From: Flavobacterium sp. LHD-80
Lineage (GTDB): Bacteria > Bacteroidota > Bacteroidia > Flavobacteriales > Flavobacteriaceae
Direction: 5' to 3'
DNA: 64,000 bases
Assembly: GCF_030929605.1 (NCBI RefSeq)
Contig: NZ_JAVFVS010000004.1
Coordinates: 62,001-126,000, forward strand
Shown here: piece after piece, positions 17,736 through 26,507 of the stretch
Position numbering within the stretch: position 1 is the stretch's first letter
Layout: each line of letters begins with the position of its first letter
Notes under the pieces: generated by a model
What the model was told of the DNA's origin: nothing
Database searches by the model: none
The model's input: the letters and a program-made list of their open reading frames with translations, nothing else
Translations under genes and position numbers: made by a program

Positions 17736-18128
17736 ATGTCATTAAAAAATTACAAACCTATTTTTCATTTATTTTGTTTTGCTGTTGTTGCCTGTATTGT
17801 GCACAAAGCAGCTTTCTATTTATTGGAAATTAATTTTCAAAAATTTCATTACAGCATAGAATTGCTCTATTTGATTTTTTTCGGATTAGCAGCTTTTTTA
17901 TACCTTATATTATTAAAGGTAAAAACGAAGAATTTTGAAATCGTTGGAATGGTTTTCTTATTTGGCACTTTTACTCAAATGTTATTGGGATATTTAATTT
18001 TGCAGCCAATTTTAAAAATCAAAACCGAAACAGTCAATATTGAAAAAGTCAGTTTTTTTATAACATTTATTTTGTTTTTGTTATTTGAGACGCTTTTAAC
18101 TGTCCGATTATTAAATGAAAAGCGTTAA
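17736..18128 (+). CDS. Small membrane protein preceding atpB, DUF6168-like
   Basis: From the ATG at 17736 this 130-residue protein has four predicted membrane helices. By length and position, directly before atpB, it resembles the DUF6168 family and the AtpI-like helper proteins of other phyla. A near-consensus -7 box (cATCTTTG, one mismatch) at 17712-17719 makes the upstream TTG start at 17709 unlikely. The function is unknown; a role in ATP synthase assembly is an inference from position only. Confidence 0.7.
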   Translation: MSLKNYKPIFHLFCFAVVACIVHKAAFYLLEINFQKFHYSIELLYLIFFGLAAFLYLILLKVKTKNFEIVGMVFLFGTFTQMLLGYLILQPILKIKTETVNIEKVSFFITFILFLLFETLLTVRLLNEKR

Positions 18129-18175
18129 AATCGCGAATATGTAAAACAAGGTTCAAAAATAATTTTTCATATCCT

Positions 18176-18204
18176 TTTGAATATTAATAAAAAATGTACC
18201 TTTG
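18176..18204 (+). promoter_or_regulatory. Predicted promoter of the atpBEFHAG operon
   Basis: A -33-like TTTG (18176-18179) and a full -7 box TAccTTTG (18197-18204) are separated by 17 bases. The ATG of atpB follows 42 bases later. This is the most complete promoter match in the window. Confidence 0.65.
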
Positions 18205-18246
18205 CACCAAATTTTAGAAACGTAAAAAAATAAGATTTTCCACGAT

Positions 18247-19425
18247 ATGGTGATTTCAAACAAACCACTCAGCTTTATTCTAGCAGCTTTTGTAGCTTCT
18301 CTACCAATTATGGGTTTTGCAAACTCAGAGAATGATTCAACGCATGTACAAACTGAAACGGCTCACGAAGAGAAAGTAATTTCACACGATGCTCCAGCTG
18401 AAGGAGAGCACGCAGTTGCTCTTGACCCAAAAGCAAAAGTAGATGCTTTCATTGATCACCACTTACAAGATTCTCACGATTTTGTTTTCTTTCAAGATGA
18501 AAAAGAAAACAAACACTTTGGTTTTCCATTACCAGTTATACTTATTGACGGAGGTTTAAAAGTTTTCTCTTCTTCAAAATTTCATTTCGGTGAAACAGTT
18601 GCAGAAGTTGATGGAAACTTCTACAAATTAGTTCACGGTAAAATTTACAAAACAGATGCAGCCGGAACAGTTACTTTTAACGAACACGGTCATCCGGAAA
18701 ACGAAAAGCCGTTAGATTTTTCTATTACAAAAAATGTTGTTTCAATGCTTTTTGTTGCAATACTATTATTCTTCATGTTTACTGGTTTAGCAAAATCATA
18801 TAAAAAAGGACCAATCCCAACTGGATTTGGAAGAGTTTTAGAGCCTCTTGTAATTTTCATTAGAGACGAAATTGCGGTTCCAAATATTGGAGAGAAAAAA
18901 TACCGTAAATATATGGGATACCTATTAACTGTATTTTTCTTTGTTTGGGTTTTAAACTTATTAGGAATGACTCCTCTAGGAATTAACGTAACAGGAAACA
19001 TAGCTATTACAGTTTGTTTAGCAGCCTTTACTTTTATCATCACACAATTCAGTGCAAACAAAGATTATTGGGGACACATCTTCTGGATGCCAGGAGTACC
19101 AGTTCCAATGAAAATTATTTTAGCACCAATTGAGGTTTTAGGAACATTAACAAAACCATTCGCATTATTAATTCGTTTGTACGCAAACATTACCGCAGGT
19201 CACGTAGTAATCATGAGTTTGATCGGAATGATTTTCGTTGGAAAAAATTTAGCGGCAGATTTGCCAATCTCTTTAGGATTGACATTGTTTATCTCTGTTA
19301 TTGAAGTTTTAGTTGCATTTTTACAAGCATTTATTTTTACAATGTTGTCATCATTATTTATTGGTATGGCGGTTCAGGATCATGACCACGCTCACCACCA
19401 TGAAGATGAAACAGCAATTATTTAA
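18247..19425 (+). CDS. atpB: F0F1 ATP synthase subunit a
   Basis: This 392-residue membrane subunit forms the proton half-channels against the c ring. It has a signal-like N-terminus (residues 1-25), a long extracytoplasmic extension to about residue 155, then about six helices. The essential Arg is in LLIRLYANITAGH. Such an extension is typical of Bacteroidetes subunit a, which is longer than the roughly 270 residues of E. coli. The C-terminus carries a His-rich tail, DHDHAHHHEDE. It heads the operon, 33 bases before atpE. Confidence 0.96.
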   Translation: MVISNKPLSFILAAFVASLPIMGFANSENDSTHVQTETAHEEKVISHDAPAEGEHAVALDPKAKVDAFIDHHLQDSHDFVFFQDEKENKHFGFPLPVILIDGGLKVFSSSKFHFGETVAEVDGNFYKLVHGKIYKTDAAGTVTFNEHGHPENEKPLDFSITKNVVSMLFVAILLFFMFTGLAKSYKKGPIPTGFGRVLEPLVIFIRDEIAVPNIGEKKYRKYMGYLLTVFFFVWVLNLLGMTPLGINVTGNIAITVCLAAFTFIITQFSANKDYWGHIFWMPGVPVPMKIILAPIEVLGTLTKPFALLIRLYANITAGHVVIMSLIGMIFVGKNLAADLPISLGLTLFISVIEVLVAFLQAFIFTMLSSLFIGMAVQDHDHAHHHEDETAII

Positions 19426-19458
19426 TTTAGAAGTTTAATTTTATATATATAAATAGTT

Positions 19459-19656
19459 ATGGGAACAATTCCAACTTTAGTAGGTGCTGGTTTAGTAGTA
19501 ATCGGTGCAGGTTTAGGTTTAGGTAAAATCGGTGGATCTGCTATGGACGCTATTGCTCGTCAGCCAGAAGCTGCTGGTAAAATTCAAACTGCGATGATTA
19601 TTATCGCGGCTTTATTAGAAGGTTTAGCATTTGCTGCTTTAATCTTAGGAAAATAA
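19459..19656 (+). CDS. atpE: F0F1 ATP synthase subunit c
   Basis: This 65-residue hairpin protein forms the rotating ring. The first helix holds the glycine-rich GLVVIGAGLGLGKIGG, the loop reads ARQPEA, and the second helix has the ion-carrying Glu in IAALLEGLAFAALIL. The residues around the Glu suit proton rather than sodium coupling, though this is not certain by eye. A strong hairpin (19669-19705) directly follows the stop. Confidence 0.97.
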   Translation: MGTIPTLVGAGLVVIGAGLGLGKIGGSAMDAIARQPEAAGKIQTAMIIIAALLEGLAFAALILGK

Positions 19657-19668
19657 TAAAGAAAGAAC

Positions 19669-19705
19669 TAACAACATCTTTAACGGTTGGTTAAAGGTGT
19701 TGTTA
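19669..19705 (+). promoter_or_regulatory. Strong mRNA hairpin between atpE and atpF
   Basis: A 16-bp stem with a single G-U pair and a 5-base loop (GGTTG) starts 13 bases after the atpE stop. It is not followed by a clean T run, so I read it as an mRNA-stabilising or partial-termination element that could raise the amount of subunit c. Confidence 0.7.
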
Positions 19706-19743
19706 CTTTAAAAAAGAAATTAAATATTTAATATAGTTATAAA

Positions 19744-20244
19744 ATGGATAAGTTAATTAACGATTTTTCATTCGGTTTATTCTTCTGGCAAGCTTTAATC
19801 TTGTTAGTATTAATTTTACTTTTAGTGAAATTTGCATGGAAACCAATTATGGAATCTATTACTGCAAGAGAAGAAGGTATTAAAAATGCATTGCTTTCTG
19901 CTGAAAATGCAAAGAGAGAAATGGAAAACTTACAAGCTGACAATCAAAGAATTTTGAATGAAGCTCGTGCAGAACGTGACGCGATGTTAAAAGAAGCTCG
20001 TGAAATGAAAGAGAAAATGATAGCTGATTCTAAAAACGAAGCACAAGAAGCTGGTCAAAAAATGATCGAGCAAGCTAAAGCTGCTATCGAAAGTGAAAAA
20101 AATGCTGCAATGGCTGAATTGAAATCTCAAGTTTCAAGTTTGTCATTAAGCATCGCTGAAAAATTATTGAAAGAAGAATTATCTAACAAAGAATCTCAAA
20201 CTAAATTAGTTGAGAAAATGTTAGGTGACGTAAAGTTAAACTAA
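19744..20244 (+). CDS. atpF: F0F1 ATP synthase subunit b
   Basis: This 166-residue peripheral stalk subunit has one N-terminal membrane helix (residues about 10-30, FFWQALILLVLILLLVKFAW), followed by KPIMESITAREEGIKNAL and a long charged coiled coil to about residue 145. It holds F1 against F0. It precedes atpH by 3 bases. Confidence 0.96.
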   Translation: MDKLINDFSFGLFFWQALILLVLILLLVKFAWKPIMESITAREEGIKNALLSAENAKREMENLQADNQRILNEARAERDAMLKEAREMKEKMIADSKNEAQEAGQKMIEQAKAAIESEKNAAMAELKSQVSSLSLSIAEKLLKEELSNKESQTKLVEKMLGDVKLN

Positions 20245-20247
20245 GAT

Positions 20248-20781
20248 ATGGCAAGTACAAGAGCAGCAATTCGTTATGCAAAAGCAATTCTGGACTTAGC
20301 AAACTCTAAAGGTGTTGCCGAAGCTGTCAATAACGATATGAAAACAATTGCTCAGGCAATTGAAACTAATACAGAATTGAGTACATTCATTCAAAACCCA
20401 ACAACAACTGTTGAAGTTAAAGAAAGTGCTCTTTTAGAAGTTTTTGCAGATGTAAATGGTGTAACTAAAGGTTTATTCCATTTATTATTTGAAAACAAAA
20501 GGTTTGAAATTCTAGATGCAATTGCAAAAGAATACAACAAATTATTTGATGAAAACAATGGTGTTGAAGTAGCAAAAGTAACGACTGCAATTCCTATGGA
20601 TGCTGCTTTAGAAGCTAAAGTTTTGGCAAAAGTTGCAACTTTATCAGATAAAAAAATTACAATTGAAAATATAGTAGATCCTTCAATCATTGGTGGATTT
20701 ATTTTGAGAATAGGCGATAATCAATACAATGCCTCTGTTGCAAACAGATTACAAGTATTAAAAAGAGAGTTAAGTAATTAG
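20248..20781 (+). CDS. atpH: F0F1 ATP synthase subunit delta
   Basis: This 177-residue subunit links the stalk to F1. The family pattern is seen in RAAIRYAKAILDLA at the N-terminus, LFHLLFENKRFEIL around residues 76-90, and the C-terminal IIGGFILRIGDNQYNASVANRL. It sits in the usual order between subunits b and alpha. Confidence 0.95.
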   Translation: MASTRAAIRYAKAILDLANSKGVAEAVNNDMKTIAQAIETNTELSTFIQNPTTTVEVKESALLEVFADVNGVTKGLFHLLFENKRFEILDAIAKEYNKLFDENNGVEVAKVTTAIPMDAALEAKVLAKVATLSDKKITIENIVDPSIIGGFILRIGDNQYNASVANRLQVLKRELSN

Positions 20782-20819
20782 TTTTATTACACATAAAAGT
20801 GTCTAAATTATAAATTAAG

Positions 20820-22397
20820 ATGGCGGAAATCAAACCTGCTGAAATTTCAGCAATATTAAGAAAGCAAGTAGAAGGTTTTGAATCTGGTGCTACGCTAGAG
20901 GAAGTAGGAACAGTACTTCAAGTTGGAGATGGTATTGCTCGTGTTTACGGGCTATCTAATGTTCAATATGGTGAGTTAGTAGAATTTGATAACGGTATGG
21001 AAGGTATCGTATTGAATCTTGAAGAGGATAATGTTGGTGTGGTACTTTTAGGACCATCTACAGGAATTAAAGAAGGATCTACTGCAAAAAGAACTCAACG
21101 TATTGCTTCTCTTAAAGTAGGTGAGCAAATGGTAGGACGTGTAGTTAACACGCTTGGTTTTCCAATTGATGGAAAAGGACCAATCGGTGGAGATTTATAC
21201 GAAATGCCTTTAGAAAGAAAAGCGCCAGGAGTTATTTTCCGTCAGCCAGTAACTGAGCCATTACAAACAGGAGTAAAAGCAGTTGATGCTATGATCCCAG
21301 TTGGACGTGGACAGCGTGAGCTTGTAATCGGTGACCGTCAAACAGGTAAATCAACTGTTTGTATCGATACAATCTTGAACCAAAAAGAATTTTATGATGC
21401 AGGAAAACCTGTATTCTGTATATATGTTGCAATTGGACAAAAAGCTTCAACTGTAGCAGGAATCGCTAAAATGTTAGAAGAAAAAGGAGCAATGGCTTAT
21501 ACAGTTATCGTTGCTGCTAATGCTTCTGATCCAGCTCCAATGCAAGTTTACGCTCCATTCGCTGGTGCTGCAATTGGAGAATACTTTAGAGATTCTGGTC
21601 GTCCAGCTCTTATCGTTTATGATGATTTATCTAAACAAGCTGTTGCTTACCGTGAGGTTTCTCTTTTATTAAGAAGACCACCGGGACGTGAGGCTTACCC
21701 TGGAGACGTTTTCTACTTACACTCTCGTTTATTAGAGCGTGCTTGTAAAGTAATCGCTGATGATGGTATCGCTAAAAACATGAACGATTTACCAGATTCT
21801 ATCAAGTCTATCGTAAAAGGTGGTGGGTCATTAACTGCATTGCCAATTATCGAAACTCAAGCTGGTGACGTTTCTGCATATATCCCAACAAACGTAATTT
21901 CGATTACAGATGGTCAGATTTTCCTTGATGGAGATTTGTTCAACTCTGGGGTTCGTCCTGCAATCAACGTAGGTATCTCTGTATCTCGTGTTGGAGGTAA
22001 TGCTCAAATTAAATCTATGAAGAAAGTTTCTGGAACTTTAAAATTAGACCAAGCTCAATTCCGTGAATTAGAAGCTTTCGCTAAATTTGGTTCTGACTTG
22101 GATTCAGTTACATTAAACGTAATTGAAAAAGGAAAAAGAAACGTTGAAATCTTGAAACAAGGTTTAAATGATCCTTATCCTGTTGAAAACCAAGTTGCAA
22201 TTATTTACGCTGGTTCTAAAAACTTATTAAGAAACGTTCCTGTAAATAAAGTAAAAGAATTCGAAGCTGATTTCTTATCTTACTTAAACAGTAAACATAA
22301 AGATACGCTTAACGCGTTGAAAGCTGGTAAATTTGATGACAACATTACAGATGTTATCGAAAAAGCAGCAAAAGAAGTTTCAGCAAAATATAACTAA
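20820..22397 (+). CDS. atpA: F0F1 ATP synthase subunit alpha
   Basis: This 525-residue subunit carries the non-catalytic nucleotide site, with P-loop GDRQTGKST, the PAMQVYAPF-like segment, and the signature [13 protein letters not shown]. Length and motifs are normal. It is separated from atpG by an 87-base gap that holds a large imperfect hairpin. Confidence 0.98.
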   Translation: MAEIKPAEISAILRKQVEGFESGATLEEVGTVLQVGDGIARVYGLSNVQYGELVEFDNGMEGIVLNLEEDNVGVVLLGPSTGIKEGSTAKRTQRIASLKVGEQMVGRVVNTLGFPIDGKGPIGGDLYEMPLERKAPGVIFRQPVTEPLQTGVKAVDAMIPVGRGQRELVIGDRQTGKSTVCIDTILNQKEFYDAGKPVFCIYVAIGQKASTVAGIAKMLEEKGAMAYTVIVAANASDPAPMQVYAPFAGAAIGEYFRDSGRPALIVYDDLSKQAVAYREVSLLLRRPPGREAYPGDVFYLHSRLLERACKVIADDGIAKNMNDLPDSIKSIVKGGGSLTALPIIETQAGDVSAYIPTNVISITDGQIFLDGDLFNSGVRPAINVGISVSRVGGNAQIKSMKKVSGTLKLDQAQFRELEAFAKFGSDLDSVTLNVIEKGKRNVEILKQGLNDPYPVENQVAIIYAGSKNLLRNVPVNKVKEFEADFLSYLNSKHKDTLNALKAGKFDDNITDVIEKAAKEVSAKYN

Positions 22398-22399
22398 AA

Positions 22400-22473
22400 A
22401 AGTATTAAGTATAAGGTATTAAGTATTAAGGTTTTCCTGATACTTAGTACTTGATACTTAAGTCTTAATACTT
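22400..22473 (+). repeat. Long imperfect hairpin between atpA and atpG
   Basis: Two 31-base arms match at about 25 positions around a 12-base loop. Both arms consist of short tandem units of the type AAGTATTAAG. The element starts 2 bases after the atpA stop and ends 11 bases before the atpG ATG. Confidence 0.8.
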
Positions 22474-22484
22474 AAAAAAAACAA

Positions 22485-23345
22485 ATGGCAAATTTAAAGG
22501 AAATCCGTAATAGAATTACTTCCGTTTCATCGACGATGCAGATTACATCGGCTATGAAAATGGTTTCTGCTGCAAAGCTTAAGAAAGCACAAGATGCAAT
22601 CACTGCGATGCGACCTTATGCCGAGAAATTAACTGAGTTATTGCAAAATCTTTCTGCTACACTTGATGGTGAAGTTGGAGGAGATTACACAACTCAACGT
22701 GAAGTAAAAAAAGTATTGCTTGTAGCGATAACTTCTAACAGAGGTTTATGTGGTGCATTCAATTCAAATGTAATTAAGGAGATTAAAAACCGTACTAATT
22801 TTTATGCAGGAAAGCAAGTTGATGTTTTTGCCATTGGTAAAAAAGGAGGCGATGCTTTAGTTAAAACGCATAAAATTCACGGGCATCATAATGCAATTTT
22901 TGATCATTTAACTTTTGAAAATGTTGCTGGAATTGCAGATAATTTGACTCAAAAATTCTTATCTGGAGAATATGATAGAATCGAATTAATCTACAATCAA
23001 TTTAAAAATGCTGCGACACAAATTGTTCAAACAGAGCAGTTTTTACCGTTAGCTCCAATTAAATCTGATGCAGCAACTTCTACAGGAGATTATATTTACG
23101 AGCCTTCAAAAGAAGAAATTGTATTGACTTTGATTCCAAAATCGTTAAAAACGCAATTATACAAAGGTATTCGCGATTCATTTGCTTCAGAACACGGAGC
23201 GCGTATGACAGCTATGCACAAAGCAACTGACAACGCAACTGAATTAAGAAACCAATTGAAATTGACTTATAACAAAGCACGTCAAGCTGCAATTACAAAC
23301 GAAATCTTAGAGATCGTTGGTGGAGCAGAAGCGTTGAACGGATAA
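22485..23345 (+). CDS. atpG: F0F1 ATP synthase subunit gamma
   Basis: This 286-residue central rotor subunit begins with NLKEIRNRITSVSSTMQIT and SAMKMVSAAKL, contains ITSNRGLCGAFNSNV, and ends with the C-terminal helix YNKARQAAITNEILEIVGGAEAL. It is the last gene of this operon: atpD and atpC do not follow, and a strong terminator lies right after the stop. Confidence 0.97.
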   Translation: MANLKEIRNRITSVSSTMQITSAMKMVSAAKLKKAQDAITAMRPYAEKLTELLQNLSATLDGEVGGDYTTQREVKKVLLVAITSNRGLCGAFNSNVIKEIKNRTNFYAGKQVDVFAIGKKGGDALVKTHKIHGHHNAIFDHLTFENVAGIADNLTQKFLSGEYDRIELIYNQFKNAATQIVQTEQFLPLAPIKSDAATSTGDYIYEPSKEEIVLTLIPKSLKTQLYKGIRDSFASEHGARMTAMHKATDNATELRNQLKLTYNKARQAAITNEILEIVGGAEALNG

Positions 23346-23361
23346 TAAGACATCTAAAAAT

Positions 23362-23399
23362 AAAAAAAGAGCCAGCAAATATTTGCTGGCTCTTTTTTT
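23362..23399. terminator. Perfect bidirectional terminator after atpG
   Basis: A perfect palindrome with 19-base arms has the GC-rich core GAGCCAGCAAA and A/T tracts at its ends, which gives a T run on either strand. Confidence 0.9.
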
Positions 23400-23478
23400 G
23401 TGCAAAAAGGAAGCCGATACCCCCAAATATCGGCTTTAACTCTTTTATTTTTATATAGAAATTGAATTTTTTTGTCTG

Positions 23479-23535
23479 TTATAAAATGGTGATTCTCAAT
23501 TTACCCAAAAATTGAGAATCAATACCATTTTATAA
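23479..23535. repeat. Long hairpin in the atpG-GNAT gap
   Basis: Arms 23479-23501 and 23510-23535 pair over 23 bases with one 3-base bulge and an 8-base loop. It lies between the tandem repeats and the small terminator-like hairpin. Confidence 0.8.
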
Positions 23536-23565
23536 AATTATTGTACAGATTTATCACCTCTGTTT

Positions 23566-23743
23566 TGCTTTGTCTTTTATGGGAACAAACTAGCTTTATT
23601 AATCCCAATGCTCTGTTTTTTTGAGGGTTACATTTCAGCAGAATCAATCCCTTGTGCTTTGTCTTTTGTGGGAACAAACTAGCTTTATCCGTCCCAATGC
23701 TTTGCTTTTTTTAAGGGTTGTATTTTAGCTTTTCTCATTCCCT
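23566..23743. repeat. Two tandem copies of an 89-bp unit
   Basis: Unit one (23566-23654) and unit two (23655-23743) share long identical blocks such as GGGAACAAACTAGCTTTA and TCCCAATGCT, with scattered substitutions. Within each unit GGGA and TCCC could pair. There is no unique spacer, so it is not a CRISPR array. Confidence 0.85.
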
Positions 23744-23749
23744 TTGATA

Positions 23750-23757
23750 CAAAGTTA
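23750..23757 (-). promoter_or_regulatory. Predicted -7 box driving the repeat region
   Basis: The minus strand reads TAacTTTG immediately before the tandem repeats. No protein gene follows on that strand before atpG. Confidence 0.4.
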
Positions 23758-23859
23758 ATACAGAAGCACTTGTAAAAATTTATATAATTTTTTTTCAATT
23801 TTATAGATTTCACATATGTCTTGTTTTGCAATTATTTATTAGGCGTAAGAAAAATTGAG

Positions 23860-23867
23860 TAATTTTG
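23860..23867 (+). promoter_or_regulatory. Predicted -7 promoter box for the GNAT gene
   Basis: TAatTTTG, a full consensus match, lies 19 bases before the ATG at 23887. Confidence 0.5.
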
Positions 23868-23886
23868 AAGTTTATCTTTTATTACA

Positions 23887-24333
23887 ATGGAATTTCAAAT
23901 ACGAGAACTTACTACAATTGATGAAATGCTGGAGCAAATTGATACCATGCGATTTCTTTATCCTAAAATTTCAATAGAAAAATATAAATCATTCCTTTTA
24001 GAAATGGTGCCTCACAATTACATCCAAATTGGAGTTTTTGACAATGATGTTTGTTTAGGAATTACCGGCTGTTGGTCAGCAACAAAACTTTGGACGGGGA
24101 AATATCTTGAGATTGATAATTTTGTTGTTAATCCAGAACACAGATCTAAAGGAATTGGAAAATTATTGACCGATTATATTGATCAAAAAGCACTAGATTT
24201 AGGATGTAGCAGTATCGTTTTAGATGCTTTTACTGGAAATTTTGGTGCGCATCGTTTTTACTACAATCAAGGTTATGGTCCAAAAGGATTTCATTTTGTG
24301 AAAGTTCTGGACGAAAACAAACTTACTCAATAA
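23887..24333 (+). CDS. GNAT family N-acetyltransferase
   Basis: This 148-residue protein has the GNAT core: LEIDNFVVNPEHRSKGIGKLL contains the acetyl-CoA pyrophosphate loop (R/Q-x2-G-x-G/A), followed by LGCSSIVLDAF and AHRFYYNQGYGPKGFHF at the C-terminal strand. It transfers an acetyl group to a small molecule or protein; the substrate is unknown. It is transcribed alone from the box at 23860. Confidence 0.9.
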   Translation: MEFQIRELTTIDEMLEQIDTMRFLYPKISIEKYKSFLLEMVPHNYIQIGVFDNDVCLGITGCWSATKLWTGKYLEIDNFVVNPEHRSKGIGKLLTDYIDQKALDLGCSSIVLDAFTGNFGAHRFYYNQGYGPKGFHFVKVLDENKLTQ

Positions 24334-24392
24334 AAAAACGCTGAACTGCTTTTATTGAACAGGCAAAATCATTAATAAACCAAAGAATTGGT

Positions 24393-24400
24393 TATTTTTG
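24393..24400 (+). promoter_or_regulatory. Predicted -7 promoter box for the flippase gene
   Basis: TAttTTTG overlaps an in-frame TTG at 24398, so translation should start further on, at the TTG at 24428. Confidence 0.5.
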
Positions 24401-24427
24401 TTTTACGAACTTTATTATAAAATTATT

Positions 24428-25888
24428 TTGGGATTATATAAAAATCTATTCAAACAAACTGCGATTTACGGACTAGCAACGGTTTTACCAAGGATGCTTA
24501 GTTTTTTATTGGTCAGATTATATACAGGTATTTTACCAACTGCAGAATATGGCGAAGTTTCGATTGTTTTGTCTTGGATGGTTTTCTTTAATGTTGTTCT
24601 TTCTTACGGAATGGAGACTGCTTTTTTTAGATTCTACAGCGCCGAAGAAGACAAGAAAAATGTAATCGCAACTTCTACAATTTCGATTTTTTGGTCCTCA
24701 ATTGGGTTTTTGTTCGCCGCTTTAATTTTTAGAAATACACTTGCAACTTGGGCCGAAGTTGATGCTCAATATGTTACTTATTCGGTTTGGATTTTAGTTC
24801 TGGATGCTTTGGTTTTAGTGCCCTTTTCAAAACTAAGAGCAAACCAAAGACCAATGGTTTATGCAGCAATCAAGATTGGAAATGTAATAATCAATTTATT
24901 ACTGAACATTTTCTTTTTGATGTATTTGCCAAAACTTGCGGCTTCAAATCCTAACTCAGTTTGGGATAATTTATACGTGGAGAATTTCCAGATTGCTTAT
25001 ATTTTCATTGCAAATCTTCTGGCAAGTTTAGCCACTTTTATTGTGCTTTCGCCAAATTACCTTTCGCTTGGAAGAAAATTCGATCCAGAACTTTGGAGAA
25101 GAATGATGAAATACGGCCTTCCAATTTTGGTTGCTGGATTAGCATTTGCCGTAAATGAGCACTTTGATAAAATTTTGCTAGGATACTTACTTCCTGAAAA
25201 TTTAGCAAAATCTGAAGTTGGAGCCTATTCTGCTTGTTACAAATTAGGGTTATTCATGGTTCTTTTTGCAACTGCTTTCAGATTAGGAATCGAGCCTTTC
25301 TTTTTCAGTCATGCTAAAAATGAAAATGCACCTCAGACGTATGCCGTAATCACTAAATATTTTGTGATTTTAGGATCATTGATTTTATTAGGCGTTATCG
25401 TTTTTGCAGATGTTTTAAAATATTTATTGTTAGATAATAAATCCTATTGGGAAGCAATGAAAGTTGTGCCGCTTATTATTTTGGCAAACTTCTTTTTAGG
25501 TATTTACAACAATTTATCAGTTTGGTATAAATTGACTGATAAAACAAAAATTGGAGCTTATATTTCTATTGTAGGTGCTATTGTAACTTTGGTTTTAAAT
25601 TATTTTTTAATTCCAAAATACAGTTATTATGGATCGGCAATTGCCACTATTTCTGCCTACGGAAGCATGATGCTTATCTCCTATATTTTAGGAAATAAGT
25701 ATTATCCAATTCCTTATGATATGAACAAGATTGGTGCTTATTTGGGCGTTTCAATAGTATTTTCGATAATTTCATTTTACGGATTCAGAGAGAAATATTA
25801 TGTTGGAATTCCGCTTCTTTTAATTTTTATGTACATGGTTTATCATTATGAAAAAGATACCATTAAAGGAATACTAAAGAAAAAATAA
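24428..25888 (+). CDS. Wzx/MOP-type oligosaccharide flippase
   Basis: About 486 residues from TTG 24428, beginning LGLYKNLFKQTAIYGLATVLPRML. It has 12-14 membrane helices and the MOP-superfamily start in which a short amphipathic helix precedes TM1. Such proteins flip lipid-linked oligosaccharides across the inner membrane for lipopolysaccharide or capsule. The nucleotidyltransferase two genes on supports a glycan role. The start was moved in from TTG 24398 because that codon lies in the promoter box. Confidence 0.85.
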   Translation: MGLYKNLFKQTAIYGLATVLPRMLSFLLVRLYTGILPTAEYGEVSIVLSWMVFFNVVLSYGMETAFFRFYSAEEDKKNVIATSTISIFWSSIGFLFAALIFRNTLATWAEVDAQYVTYSVWILVLDALVLVPFSKLRANQRPMVYAAIKIGNVIINLLLNIFFLMYLPKLAASNPNSVWDNLYVENFQIAYIFIANLLASLATFIVLSPNYLSLGRKFDPELWRRMMKYGLPILVAGLAFAVNEHFDKILLGYLLPENLAKSEVGAYSACYKLGLFMVLFATAFRLGIEPFFFSHAKNENAPQTYAVITKYFVILGSLILLGVIVFADVLKYLLLDNKSYWEAMKVVPLIILANFFLGIYNNLSVWYKLTDKTKIGAYISIVGAIVTLVLNYFLIPKYSYYGSAIATISAYGSMMLISYILGNKYYPIPYDMNKIGAYLGVSIVFSIISFYGFREKYYVGIPLLLIFMYMVYHYEKDTIKGILKKK

Positions 25889-25912
25889 GGCCGTTTAAAT
25901 TTTAAAATACAA

Positions 25913-26347
25913 ATGAAAATACAAATCATAAATAAATCACAGCACGACTTGCCAAACTACGAAACTATTGCTTCGGCAGGAATGGATTTGCGTGCTAATT
26001 TAACAGAATCAATTACACTAAAACCTTTAGAAAGAACCATTGTAAAAACAGGACTTTTTATTGAATTGCCAATTGGCTACGAAGCGCAGGTTAGACCAAG
26101 AAGCGGACTGGCAGCAAAAAAAGGCGTAACGGTTTTAAATTCTCCAGGAACGGTAGATGCCGACTACAGAGGTGAGATAGGTGTGATTTTGGTAAATTTA
26201 TCAAATGAAGAATTCGTTGTTGAAAACGGAGAAAGAATCGCACAATTAATTATTGCCAAACACGAAAGAGCCGAGTGGATTGAAGTTGAAGAACTTTCAG
26301 AAACTTCAAGAGGAGCCGGCGGTTTTGGAAGTACAGGTGTTAAATAG
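25913..26347 (+). CDS. dut: dUTP diphosphatase
   Basis: This 144-residue trimeric dUTPase shows all five motifs in order: [16 protein letters not shown], the uracil-binding [25 protein letters not shown] and the C-terminal arm [10 protein letters not shown]. It hydrolyses dUTP to dUMP, keeping uracil out of DNA. It lies 24 bases after the flippase gene. The 160-base gap that follows (26348-26507) holds degraded repeat words of the CTTTGCGAACTTTGCG type. Confidence 0.97.
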   Translation: MKIQIINKSQHDLPNYETIASAGMDLRANLTESITLKPLERTIVKTGLFIELPIGYEAQVRPRSGLAAKKGVTVLNSPGTVDADYRGEIGVILVNLSNEEFVVENGERIAQLIIAKHERAEWIEVEELSETSRGAGGFGSTGVK

Positions 26348-26507
26348 TTTTTAGTCGCAGTTTGCGGTAATCAGTTCCGTACTTTGCGATCTTAAAACAA
26401 AAACAATTAAATAGCAAATGTCATAAAAAACCTTTGCGAACTTTGCGTTAAAATTAGAACCAACCTCAGAAGATTTAAAACATCTTCGCTAAAAAATAAA
26501 TATAAAA

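Larger units (their letters stand above)
23411..23745 (-). ncRNA. Candidate minus-strand small RNA locus in the atpG-GNAT gap
   Basis: The 541-base gap after atpG has no credible gene. On the minus strand a full -7 box (TAacTTTG, 23757-23750) is followed by two 89-bp tandem repeat units, a long hairpin (23535-23479) and a GC-rich 9-bp hairpin (23436-23411) that runs into CCTTTTT, as a terminator would. This layout fits a structured RNA of about 330 bases. It may match a known flavobacterial RNA family, which I cannot test here. Confidence 0.4.

Noticed and set aside
18690..19061. 123-residue open frame on the minus strand inside atpB
   Set aside because: It is antisense to the conserved membrane core of subunit a and matches no family; a shadow of the real gene.
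23566..23743. Possible CRISPR array
   Set aside because: There are only two adjoining 89-bp copies with no unique spacers and no cas genes nearby.
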